DNA of 64,000 nucleotides, from contig CM056743.1 in the NCBI GenBank assembly GCA_029851415.1, forward strand, positions 31,450,714-31,514,713, read 5' to 3'. Origin of the DNA: Eretmocerus hayati (taxonomy: Eukaryota > Arthropoda > Insecta > Hymenoptera > Aphelinidae). The notes under the pieces are model-generated. The model made no database searches and was not told the DNA's origin. It saw only the letters and a program-made list of their open reading frames with translations. Each line of letters begins with the position of its first letter. The stretch's first letter is position 1. Below are positions 9,085 through 20,847 of this stretch, piece by piece. Both the position numbers and the translations under genes were made by a program.

Positions 9085-12000
9085 ACATCCAGTAGACGAC
9101 TTCTTGGGAGCGCCAAGAGTCGCACTCGTCCGCGACCGCGACACCGTCACTCGGACACTCACTTCTGGCCCGGAGAGAGCTCCTCCGTGGCAAAATCGGT
9201 TTTGGGCAAAACAAAACAATACGTGTCTCTTCGCTCTATCTTGAGAATCATATATTTCTTTCCCAAGGAAATCAGAGATGTCGACCATTTTCACCGGACG
9301 ATTTTATATGCATTCAGCCTAATGATTGCGAGTGCCAAGGGTAGACAACAGATTCATGAATTCTCTATAACAATTGTGATGAAAAGACCTACAAAAACTA
9401 AGTTTGAATAATTATTTTTTCGAAAAATAAAAGTATTTCAGTTTCCGTAACAAGCTTATGAAATCTCAATTTTATTCGCTATCATTTGCGAATCCTTCCA
9501 TGATCAGTTCAACTGTTTTAAATATAATGATTTCGATTAATTCGTGGGATCTTATTATAAAATAGTGTCATGAACACTCACCTAAGCTTGCATGAGGAAG
9601 TATTGCCAGCCTTCTGAACGATAATAACGAAAATGAACGAAGTCAATGAGTAGCTCTGATGTATATGGTATCGATGGATCGGAATATTCAAAATCTCATG
9701 AAATATTCATCACCACGAATATGTAGTTCCAATGGATCGAAACATCTTGAATCATATAGAATATTGGTCACCACGTTTACAATAATAGTTACGAGTACAT
9801 TTTCATGCAAAGTGACGTTTTACATCAATAAACATGTTGGTGGATTCCGTCAGGTTACATCACTTAGGGACTCGACAGAAAGTGCGCATTTTCGCGTATG
9901 CTCCCCCTGTGTATAATAAGCTTTTAGGGGCCGTAGTTCCATTGCGCGCCACGGGCGAACAATAACGCTACTTCCACGCGGAAAAAGGAGCAAATGCACA
10001 CTTTCTGTCCGGAATCTTAATGATCATATTCTGCCACTTAAATATGAGACTTCTCACCTATCAAAGATTCTTCTCGATCAAACTCATTCACTGGTATTTT
10101 CGTTAATTTGATTAGACTACCAAACCATGTTAATAGAAATGTGTACCAAATCCCACGCTCTCTTGTCACATTAGATATGATATGGTATGGGAGCAGAATT
10201 TTCCTCGTTCAAATTTTATATAACCGTATCGTTATATAACCGTAATATATACGTCACTGTATATATTTTTGTTGGGATGATTCTCGAGCAGCTGAGCATA
10301 ACTCACAACGAGCCCAGTCTCAAATTCGAAACCAACCAACGTAAAGGCATCCATACTCAAAATTATTCTACCTGAACTTCAATTCTTATGTCACAACTGC
10401 ATCTGTGACCAGTGATATTAACCACGTAATTTTATCGATGAATGGTAGAATTTTCTTATGAATGACATTCGCTATACTATTGGGACAGACATAGCAATTC
10501 TTCGGCGTGTTGAATCCTGGAGTTTTAGTTTGTAATTCTCAGAGAGTATGTGCCCAAAATATCAATAAAATGTCTCGACAATTCATATCAACCGTTTACC
10601 GCCAAGTACTTGGATTATTCCAAAGGCAGGGACAAAATTCTGAATAATTCGACGTTAGATTGTCGTCGTTATCAAGATTTGATGATGATGTACACAGCGT
10701 CAACTCATCATTACAGAATCAAGACTTGAATGTTTGAAACCACAGACAATATTTCTATTTCCATGTGAAAGCTGAACACCCGCTTAGATTCCGGAATCCG
10801 GACTATTACTCGACGGTAATGGACAATACACGATATACGCTTGTCATAAAATGCTTGGAAACCTCATCGAAGACCTGAAACTCCAATTCCTTTTTTACTG
10901 TTCTTTTTATCTGTTCTCAAGAGCTGATGCATGAACAATGTGATGCGTTGAAACTAAGTTACCACATACTTGGGGTCAAAATAAAGGATTTTTATTAATT
11001 AGAGTACAACTTGTCCGTGAGCTCATTAATTTGAATAAAAAGCAAGGTCAAATTTTTGGAAAGCGAAGGACATCTGCAAGTGCTAAGTGATAAGATACGT
11101 CTTATACTCAGGGACCGAGGGAACAATCGCGAGACTCGATTGGAAAAGGCGTAAATTGAATATTTTATCCTTGTATCATAGATTATTTGGTGTATAAAAT
11201 CTACCAAAGTAAGAGACCCAACAAGATTACTCAACATGACAGTATAGTACATGAGTAGTTTTTTCTCCAGTTGACATGATATTTTGTAAAATTTGAGGAG
11301 CTTTTTGATTCAAATGGAAATTCAAAGGTACTGATTATTTGATGCTTATAAGTTTTAACTCGCCATTAAAATTGACGAGTGGTGAGCCAACCTCAAGGGT
11401 CATGTATCTAATGAAAATGTTGATTTTCTGTCTGCATGAGCTGAAACAATGAATGCCAGGCTAAAGCCTAAAAAATTGAATCACCTGTCGAACTTGGTGG
11501 GTCAGCCGGCTTCGCTCAGCAATGCTGATTCAACTATTGTGATTTCCTGATTCATACTTTACATACCACATTTGGATACAACTGGTCCAGAAAATCATCA
11601 TACTAGAGTTATCAGTCGAAAGAAGTAGCAGGGGGCACAATTAAGCACTACAAAATACGGGGACGTTAGAATCAATACACCCCAGGAAATTGCTACAGTG
11701 CACACTCCAACCCTTAGAAAATTTGAGGGACTTGGAACACGAAAAATCCCACTTTCGATGCAACCACTACTGATATATGCGCTGTGAGCCGTAAGCGTAA
11801 GCTTCATTTGTGGACACACCCTGAGTAGAAGATCCTTACGCAATTTATGGACAGTTTGTTAGATTCTTATGCTTATAAGCAAGCCTCGACCAATATGGAT
11901 AACGTTTATCAAGAGGAGGATTTTTCGAATAAAAATTATTAATTTGAACGGTTCTTGGGATAAGAAAACATGTGAATCTGTGTTGACTCCTAACTTTTTT

Positions 12001-13017
12001 GATTTGGAAAAGCTCATCCAGTTTGATAGGAGATAATCATTGTCATTGGTCACATTCTCCGAAATACTCGGAAGAGTGTTTACTAATCGGAGGGTAATGT
12101 CGGTATTATTAAATCGCATCTTCATGAAATTGAAGAAGATAATAACCATAACAAGTTCTGGGTTTTCCAGTTTTCACAAATCGTGTCAATTACTTTCATT
12201 TTGTCACGAACATTTTATTCATGACGTTCATGACTATAGCGACTAATAACATGGTGAGAGAGTGATTCTCATCATAATAACCCACCGAAGCGTGGCATTT
12301 TTATGAAATATCAGAAATGCATGGAACTTTAATCCTTGAATTTGATGAATAATGTTACAAATCAGGAGTTTTGACAAATGAAAGACGATAAAGAGGTATT
12401 CTAAGCATCATAAGAACTTTTACGTAAACCTTCGATGTAGTCCATCATTGTCGAGTTCGGCCAAGTATAGTTATAAGCTTGTTACAGAACGCTTCTCCAA
12501 TGGATCAAATATCTTCCATCAAGACTATACAATACAAGTTTTGTGTTGAAATCAGGAATAAGATGATCAATTTAATCAAAACAGGCTCAGGATGTAGATA
12601 TATTTTAATTCTACTAAACTTGGAGAAGAGTACTTCGACTCACCCGAGTTCGTGTCAAAGTATCAATAAAATTGGCATATAAAATCGTTCCGCATGATCA
12701 ATCAGCCTCCAAACAGTGTACATCTATTCACATTAAAAGAGAATCAAATGACGAAGAATTGACCATCATTGACCTATCACTGAATTTAGTAGAAATATAA
12801 TGATTTGAAAAAATACTGCATGTGGATTGCTTAAAGGCTACTTTTACATCACTGTTACGGATCTCCTTCCATATAATGAGGTGTGAGTAAAAATCTCAGC
12901 GTCTGAAAATATAATGGAAACAACTAGCACTCTTAACAGTATCACTCAAGTTTACACAGTTGACGGTTTTTCATCCAGCTATTGGGATTTTTGAGGACTC
13001 CGCAGAGATCATTCGTT
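9085..13017. other. About 3.9 kb without a recognised gene
   Basis: AT-rich DNA with stops in all frames. I see only the hairpin at 9875-10008 and, around 11650-11770, a diverged relative of 51610-51730 (shared blocks such as CAACCCTTA and ACTTGGAACACG). The part nearest 13017 would hold the 3' UTR of the SMYD-like gene. Confidence 0.45.
9875..10008. repeat. 134-bp terminal hairpin (small MITE-like element)
   Basis: ACAGAAAGTGCGCATTT at the left is mirrored by AAATGCACACTTTCTGT at the right with one mismatch. The interior is more GC-rich than its surroundings. No clear target duplication. Confidence 0.45.
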
Positions 13018-16000
13018 TCATTTCAGACATGATGAAGGTGCTTTTTCATAGACTAAACCAAGCAAAGCGTCCATTGTTTTCATCATCATGGTAATTGCTC
13101 TCACCAACGCTAGTGAGGGCAAACGGAAATGGTCCCATGACTTTTCAACTAAGATCTTTGTTCTAGTCAAAAATTTGATGTCTGAAAAATTTGGTTTTTG
13201 AGCCTTGACAAATAACTCTTCGAAATGTCTATTTACTTCGTGGATAAGTTCAGCTCCCATTGGATCGACTATTTCATAATTTTTCTGTAAATTGAAATGA
13301 ATAAAAAATCAATCGAGAATTATACTCGATATACGGATCCTTTACAACGTACCACGTAGTTCTTGCCATCGGGTCTGATCTCAAGCCAATTTTCCGTGCA
13401 TGCCCGACAGTTACAAGAGCGGTTATAAAAATCACGTATGGTTGCCTGTCTCTCAGATTTTGAAATGAACTCATAAATCGATGCGATTGATGTCGTAAGC
13501 TGCAACATGGATCAAACTATTATGGTCTCATCGCAAAAAAAGGTAGAATAATTAGGCACTAAGTATATGCAAAGAATGCTAAATACCATTGTGCCTTTGT
13601 TGATCGGGTGCAAGGCATACATGATCTCTTTATTATTATCAGCACCAAGCATTCTTGAATTGGGAACGCAGCTGAGTGGGAATAAGTAGCCCAATGATTT
13701 GAGACTGCATGATACGGGTGCATCTTTTCTTTTCTTCGGGTCGGTCTCACTGGGATCAAACAACCTGACCTGTAAACAAATATAAATTTTTTGCTTATTT
13801 CATCATCTTGATATGTAGCACTGTCATCATTCATCAACTCACATTGGTTTTCCTACTGGTAACTATCCAATTGAATTTGAATATAAATGCTCCAGCAAAT
13901 AAGGCAGCATCATTCTTTATCAACTCTTTTATCTCATCGAAGTCATAGCTTCTGCCAAAAATGTTAGTGTACTTGGCAAGACCCATCAGAGCCATCACTG
14001 TACTATTGATACAGTCTTCATATTCATTTTCGTGAAAGTCCCGAGTGGGTAATAGGTACATACTCTTGTAACTGGCAAATTTTCCATCTGATGGGAACCC
14101 CTTCTCACGCTCGTCTGTGAGAGAATGATGAGTAAATGAAATCATCATTGTATCGAATTCTTCAGTAATGATTCAATACGTAAGCAATACTACAGTAAGT
14201 AAAGGTAATGAGGAAATCTGATTTTACTATCTGTAAGTGTAATGCGTCAGGCATTATTTTCGTCGTATCAGAGAAATGTTGTGTTGCATATAGAGACTAT
14301 AAATATTACTATTATTATTTCCGTGCTTGCGGACAAAACGGGGGGAAAAAAACTTAAGGAGAAGTTGTATAATTGCTCAAAGAGTTCGCATTATTAAAAC
14401 ATGGAACATTTGTGGAGTCGGAATGTCTCGTTGACCAAATGACGATTTTCATGTATATTTTTCAGTGTAGAAAATGAGTTCGCAATCCTTCGTAGGTGGT
14501 ATGACATCCTATTAGATGAACAATACCTACTTCTTTTAAGGTTCTTTTGATTCAGACAAAATTCCGACTTGGGAGCTCAAAACAGAGACCAAGGTTGCGT
14601 TCAGACGGTTATTTAACGTCGGCAACATTTGGATACCACATTCGCGCGAAATGTACTAGGGTTATACTCATTTCCCAAGTTTCAATTTACCTATGGGCCC
14701 ACGCTTGCATTCTACTGTTCAACTGTTTCGAGTGTAAACGACGGAAAAATTTTTCCAAGAAAGTTTGGAGGTCCCTTAAAAGTGCACCAATTCTCTCAAA
14801 AAAGATAGATTTCATGCGCAATTTGTGGCTCAAATTCGATATTTTCTTCGTTTTAACGATTTTCATATTTTCATCGTTCAAAATCATGTATTGAAATAGT
14901 GTCAATGCAACCAAGAGCATCATGGAAATATAACAGCTCTTTGCTTTACTTAGATTATGAATAATGATCATTGTATTTCATAAGAACTGCAAACCCGAAA
15001 CAACGTATTAATGGCTTAGCTGAATTTATTAAGAGCGTACACAATTCTATTACACGTATTCATCATTTCAAAGACCCCATGAAAAAAATTATGCTTTCAA
15101 CATTTTTCGTATTATACTAGCCATGAACAATCATGTAAACCATCGCTGGAGTGCGTGCTTTGAAATTTGAATTTCAGTTTTTGAGGAGGCGGACTATTAA
15201 CGAGTCGTGAAAATTACCCATACGTATATATTTTCTTTTCCCCCTGACAATGCGCTTCCATCATTCAAGTTTTTCGGATCCTAGTTTTGACTCCATCCCA
15301 AATTCCTTCATTTTGACTCGATACCTTATTTTATTCGAAGATATACACTCTTTGGAGAGATTGAACTCGTTGAACTTTGAAGGATTAATGATCAAAACTA
15401 TTAGACTTTAATGATGGATTGTGCCTTTCCCTCTCAGCTGTGTTTTTTTGATCTCGACATCCTCTTATTTTAGAGTAGATAACCTGGATAATCCAGGGAT
15501 TCTTTGTCAGCCGACTCGGTATATAGACTCTCTGATGAATTCGTTTGAGTCGATTCTGAGACAGCGGAACAGGGCCTCTATCTGTGACTGCGGTGGCGTT
15601 TGGTTCGAGTTACATGGTGAAGGTGGCTTGACTGCCGCGCGAGAGGTGTTGTCTCGCTGTCTCAGAATTGCCTCTATGCGAGTGCATGTAGCCGCTGCTG
15701 TCTTTTCGCATTTTTCAAACTCTTACCTTTGCATGAATCTAGGGCTCTCAATTCATCTTGCAACTGGTGAACACTGCCAGCTTCTTTCAGAGCTTTGATG
15801 AAACCGCCAAGGAGCAGAGGCAGATTTAAATAAGTTTCAAACAGCAAATTTTCCTTCATTTGTATGTAGGCGGAACATTCCATATCGTGATATTCATCCC
15901 AAGCTTCATTTTTGCATCTTTCTGTACAGTATAGGCGCCATGTACAATGATCACAAGGCACAACAGTCCATAGGTAGTTGAAACAATAGTTGCAATATAT

Positions 16001-16753
16001 AAATGTATGGGATTCTGTCAAATGACTCATATACGGCTTCTCAACGATAATTATTTCTCCTGCTTTAAAGTCACGTGCAGCAACCAGATGACGACCATCT
16101 TTTTGGGAATACTCCAAGTGTACTGAGGACCATATGTCAATCTCTGATGCATCGGCAATGATTTTGGCTGCCAACACCTTCTTCTTGTTTTCTTTTGGTA
16201 TTTCTATTTTTCCAGTCTCGATCACTGTTTGCGTCTTGTCAATGAGATCTGACAAGTATTTCATGAGTTTCTCTGAGAGCTCAGATTTAGTCAAAATGAA
16301 TCTTGCTTTCTCTAGGGAATGCCTATTTTCAGGTAAATCTAGAGCTGTATAACATTCTGCTCTCCTACATAATAACTTTACTTTCAAACTGGCGGACTTC
16401 GTGATTTTGAGCGCTCTATCAGCTTCCTCGATGGACTCGGAATATTTGCGTATGTGTCGAAGTAGAGCCGATTTATTTCCGTAGGCAGAAGCAAGTTCTT
16501 CTGAATCATTTGGTGCGTATGCAATGCTTTCATTATAAAGATGAATGATTTTGTGATGAATGCTCGAGTCATGATTCTTCTGAGTGTACAATCTGTTGCC
16601 TTCATTTCTAGCTTTTTCGGACTTTAGACTGTCTTTGGAAATTTTTAAATGATCGGTGAAAAGAGGCATCTTTGCCAAATGAAATCTGATAACCGTCTCA
16701 TTTTCCTTCAAACTCTTGAGGCACTTGACTATTTGGGGCTTCAATTCATCCAT
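13018..16753 (-). CDS. SMYD4-like MYND/SET-domain protein, five exons
   Basis: Exons 16753-15727, 14114-13843, 13769-13587, 13499-13353 and 13284-13018 join in phase at GT-AG sites to 631 codons from an ATG. The order is N-terminal TPR-like helices (about residues 45-120), the start of a SET domain (GRHLVAARDFKAGEIIIVEKP, 220-240), a complete MYND zinc finger (Cys254, 257, 267, 270, 276, 280, His289, Cys293), SET continuation, a post-SET cysteine cluster (CNCRACTENW, 523-532) and a helical C-terminus. This layout is that of SMYD4-type lysine methyltransferase relatives, which act in cytosol and nucleus. The usual NHSC.PN signature reads PLSCVPNS (464-471), and the expected SYG-type tyrosine motif is not evident, so catalysis is doubtful. 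Arthropods have several diverged SMYD-like genes of this kind. I do not assign an orthologue. Confidence 0.85.
14115..15726 (-). other. Intron 1 of the SMYD-like gene
   Basis: Donor AAAG|GTAAGA at 15727/15726 and acceptor TCTCACAG at 14116-14115. Apart from the inverted repeat at 15553-15668, I see no element or exon in it. Confidence 0.7.
15553..15668. repeat. Inverted repeat in SMYD-like intron 1
   Basis: ATTCTGAGACAGCG (15553-15566) is mirrored exactly at 15655-15668 around an 88-base GC-richer loop. It lies about 60 bases beyond the exon 1 donor. It could be a small mobile hairpin. No target duplication was seen. Confidence 0.5.
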
Positions 16754-17076
16754 ATTGCTGGTTTCTTGAGAGAGGACACCACTTTCACAAGTATTTATTT
16801 TCGTAGATTGTGTAGCTCAACATCCTTTTGATCAACATACCTTTGGGGGCAGCTCTGCAAAATAATTAGGGGTTTTCCAATCAATGATCCGGAGGAAGGA
16901 TACAAAATCAACTAAAATGGCTAACTTATACTGTTAGCTGCGCTTGAGTACCGATCAAAAGTTTATGATCAACCAGTTAATCAATTAGTCTGTGGCACAG
17001 ATGAAGTTTTCGGAGTAAGCTGATTGCAAAGGACTCAGGCTCAACTCTCTTTCTCTGTTTCTTCGGATAGACTTTC

Positions 17077-17500
17077 CAGGGTGTCTACCGAATTTTTCGC
17101 GGGGCAATAAAGGACTTTTTGAGGACCTTTTCAAGGACTAAAATGAATCATTTTGAGGACTAAAATCCCTCTGAAGGAATCTTGCATTAGACGGGCCCCG
17201 CCTTGAAGGTACATGCAACCATGATTCGAATTGGAGTAGTAATAATCAAACTATGTCATAATCAGCATCACTATCGGCTAATGAAAGTAGCTATATCAAT
17301 GGCCAAATTCATGGAATACATGATTTTAGATGGATATCGGCGCATATTCAAATCGAAAAGAGTCATTTTTTGCATACGAATGTCAAAACTTTGAGGACCG
17401 AGCTCCGCAATTCAGGACTTTTTAAGGACTTGAGGACTTTTCTAATCAAATGAGGACTCTACAAGGACTTTAAGAACTCTAAGGACCGGTAGACACCCTG
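17077..17500. mobile_element. 424-bp TIR element with 5-bp target duplication
   Basis: The ends are a perfect 14-bp inverted repeat, CAGGGTGTCTACCG. They are flanked by direct CTTTC copies (17072-17076 and 17501-17505). The interior is full of AAGGACTT/GAGGAC-type short repeats on both sides, like subterminal transposase-binding arrays of cut-and-paste elements. There is no coding capacity, so it is non-autonomous. The superfamily is not certain: CAG ends recall hAT, but hAT makes 8-bp duplications. Confidence 0.85.
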
Positions 17501-17505
17501 CTTTC

Positions 17506-19163
17506 ATGTATTTGACTGAATTTTTGCCTCGAAGTGAAATGATCTGAACAACTTATTTCCCGAGTCGATGTGAGTCGTTGACCACCTGCATAATTTTTAC
17601 GGGAACCGCGGATTAAAATGTAACGTAGAGTATCTATCACATACAACTCGAAAACCTGGAATCCGTACGTTTTTCAAAGTTATTTTCGTATTTCCTAGTG
17701 CAAATTATGACCTCTCTTAGCCTGTTAGAATCAATTTTGAATATGAGAGAGTCAAATAGTTGACTCTCAGGAGTGAAATTCACTCCAACATGCTAAGCAC
17801 CACTATTCATCCTAACAAAGATTCCTCTTGATAAGGAGCCTCATTTCAGATCAGCGATATTTCTTGGATTGTCCCAAGGAAGCACTACAAACACTGGAGC
17901 TACTCTAATTTTGTATGTTGAGATGTGGTAAACGTATTTACTGGACCAATATCAAATATCTCATTTGATTAATTTGCTTACGTACAGAATGTAATGGGTG
18001 CGAAGATTAATAAAAACTCTGATAACTCAGAATTTTATAGTGTGACAGACACTACGGCCTGAAATGATTGTCATTGATACAACTTCTCAAAAGATAAGGA
18101 TATTGATAGTACTTATTGTTAGTCTACTTTAGAATGAAAGGCAATACCACCCTCTCTTCAAATTGCTCAATAGTAGAACTCTTCATATAGAAAATTCTCA
18201 ATCGTTACGTAGTATTCACAAAGTGTGCTAACATGGGTGCACGAGGATATATTGTCATTTGATAGAAGTTGATGAGCTATTCAAACTATTCACATATTTT
18301 TGTGCGGATCAGAGCACAGCTATAGAAAGTACAAGCTTTGAAGTATGTGGATGTATGCTGAATCCACACCACTCAAACTGCAATTGAAGTTCATGACAAA
18401 GGTTATTGAAAAAACTCACCTAAATTAGAGCAGGTAACGAAGTAAAGCCTAGCTAGCAGACCATTCTAAGCCTATTAAATCTTCCAACTGCTACTACTCA
18501 TCCCATTAATCAATTTTTGATTACTAAGACTAGGTTTTTAATCTATGGAATATCTCATATAATGTAATTTTGGAGAGAAATGAAGTCGTTGTAATCAATG
18601 AATTGATTCCGACAAAGTCCAATTGAGTGCATTTATGGAACGGTCGTTTATGAAACTCAAGTATGTGAAAGCAAGTTGCAGGAATGGAAGCACTCGCCAT
18701 CCCACTATACCAAAGTACCATTCGAAGCAAGGTAAAGTGAGAATACAAAGAGTATAAACCAGTTACAACACACAAGTTGATTGAGAATTGGATATGCAGT
18801 TCTTGCCATTTTCTCAGTTGAGCACCCATGCAACTTTACCTCCAAAAATGTGGTGAATATCCGAATTTACACTTGGCTCACTGAGTCATCATCAAAGTCA
18901 TCTCTTGTCAATAATATATTTGCCTCTCATTGAGATGTCGGTCACTGGAAATTCCATTTTTCGATCCAGAATCGATACCCGCCGATATCACTACACTAGC
19001 TACTTGTTGTAAATAGCAGCCGATCTAAATCACTACGACTGATCACGATTCACGCTGATTCACGCACAACTTCGAAGTCCGTGTACGAAGTAAGAATGCT
19101 TATTGTTCGTACTTCGAACAAAGTGCATGGATCGCCACATGCATGCAGGGACTGGCACTACTG
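17506..19163. other. No gene recognised
   Basis: AT-rich DNA between the 17-kb TIR element and the 8.4-kb inverted-repeat structure. Open frames are short and without family features. Confidence 0.4.
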
Positions 19164-19822
19164 TAGGACTATTACGCTTATCCTAAACTCCACACACTAC
19201 GCAAACTCCATACGCTCTACACGCGCGCGCCCTCCCAACAAACTGCACAGCAGAAGACAGAAAACGTGATGCTGACAAATAACCTCTTGATTTCATGCAG
19301 AACGCAATTCTTTTTTGATGATTTATGCATTTTCAGATATCTCAGTTTCCAGAATGCGGTCGAACTTGCCTTATACTACAATATCTCTAATTCCCCCTTG
19401 TACCTAGCGTATAAAAAATCCTCCTTGATTCACTTTGAAATGAAATATGTGATCAGTCCTTGCTGTGTGATGAGAATCAGGAAGGTTGAAGTGGAATTTT
19501 CTCATATTTGTGGCAGGGGTGTGGGAGCTAGATTTTTTTACGTATGCTAGCAATGTGTGTTATTTGATTTTTTACTGTGAGAATGAGTGCAATTCTATGC
19601 TGCAAATGATGATCACCACAGTTGTGTGATTTAATATCATGAGATGCTATGTGTCTTTTAATTGTCCATTGGACTTAGACTCTGTCTTCAATGTCACTCT
19701 GTCACTCATATCTCAGTTCGCAACTCAAACAGCAACTGGAATAAGGTCAAAACAGATTTGTCGGAGTGGATCTATTCTCATTCCAATCACTCGTGGTAGC
19801 TTTGTTTCTTAGATTCAGCAAG
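19164..19822 (+). repeat. Left long inverted repeat of the 8.4-kb structure
   Basis: Partner of 26886-27542. It contains a GC-rich outer part with a CGCGCGCGC run near 19220 and a 94-codon open frame (19266-19550) that is present unchanged in the other arm. Confidence 0.88.
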
Positions 19823-20489
19823 TAGTGAATGTTGAACTACACTGAATACATACATATCATCCTCCCATTTTATACAACTCATTTAACGAGCTTACATTGA
19901 AGCAGATCTTATATCGGTACTTAAAAAGAGTACACAACAAGTTGAAGAGTCAAGCAAAATTTATGCTTAGTCTTAGTAGAGAATATCACAGCCATAATGA
20001 AGCTCACGCCCTGTTCTACTTCCATAAGAACTTTGCCCACAGATTGAATGATGGGTAAGAATGGGACTAGACTCAGTCAGAGTTTTGATCCATTGACTAT
20101 TGAAATGATGATTATGACTCTGCATCTGGATGGATGATTGAGTTTGAATTCCTTCATAGATTGACTGAAGTTGACATTCTGGGCATCCAACTTCCAACTT
20201 GTTGTTTTCATTGCCTACCTGGGTTTTGGCATTGATTTTTTTCTCCAAGTGAGATTTTTCATTCAAACATCTGGGTGTTGAGTAGAACAGGGCGTGAGCT
20301 TCATTATGGCTGTGATATTCTCTACTAAGAATAAGCATAAATTTTGCTTGACTCTTCAACTTGTTGTGTACTCTTTTCAAATACCGATATAAGATTTGCT
20401 TCAATGTAAGCTTGTTAAATAAGTTGTATCAAATGGGAGGATGATATGTATGTATTCAGTATAACTAAGTAGTTCAACATTTACTACTT
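19820..20489. repeat. Foldback element inside the 8.4-kb structure
   Basis: Arms of roughly 200 bp (about 19820-20020 and 20283-20489) are inverted copies sharing TGTTGAACTAC, a long ATACATACATATCATCCTCC block and GAGCTTCATTATGGCTGTG. The loop is about 260 bp. The right arm abuts the TAAAA-repeat tail of the LINE, the left arm the long inverted repeat. Confidence 0.75.
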
Positions 20490-20847
20490 TATTTTATTTT
20501 ATTTTATTTTTATTTTAATTCAATTAACGGTCATACAACCTTTAACAATAAGTATTACAAATATTGTAGGTAATCGCACGCGCGTCCGCTCAATACAAAA
20601 AAATACAGTTTTATCAATTACATCTGGAAAGAAATAAATTAGTTTGTAATCACAAAATATTTCCATTTAATAACATAAGCTTTTGGTTTCCATGGATAAA
20701 GCTTCTGATGTCATGATGGCAAGAACAGAAGGTCAAAAAGATATATTCAGTAACTAACAGAGATAGCTGATTCATTTCAATTTACAAAAGGTATTGTTGA
20801 AAAAGATCAAAAAATAAAAATCAGTTGTTCTCAATTTTATTTAGAAC

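Noticed and set aside
14547..14971. Overlapping open frames on both strands in SMYD-like intron 1
   Set aside because: No splice context in phase with the gene and no domain. Probably chance frames.
19266..19550. 94-codon open frame present identically in both long inverted repeats (also 27156-27440)
   Set aside because: Its duplication follows from the arms being near-identical. No domain, signal or codon pattern supports a protein.
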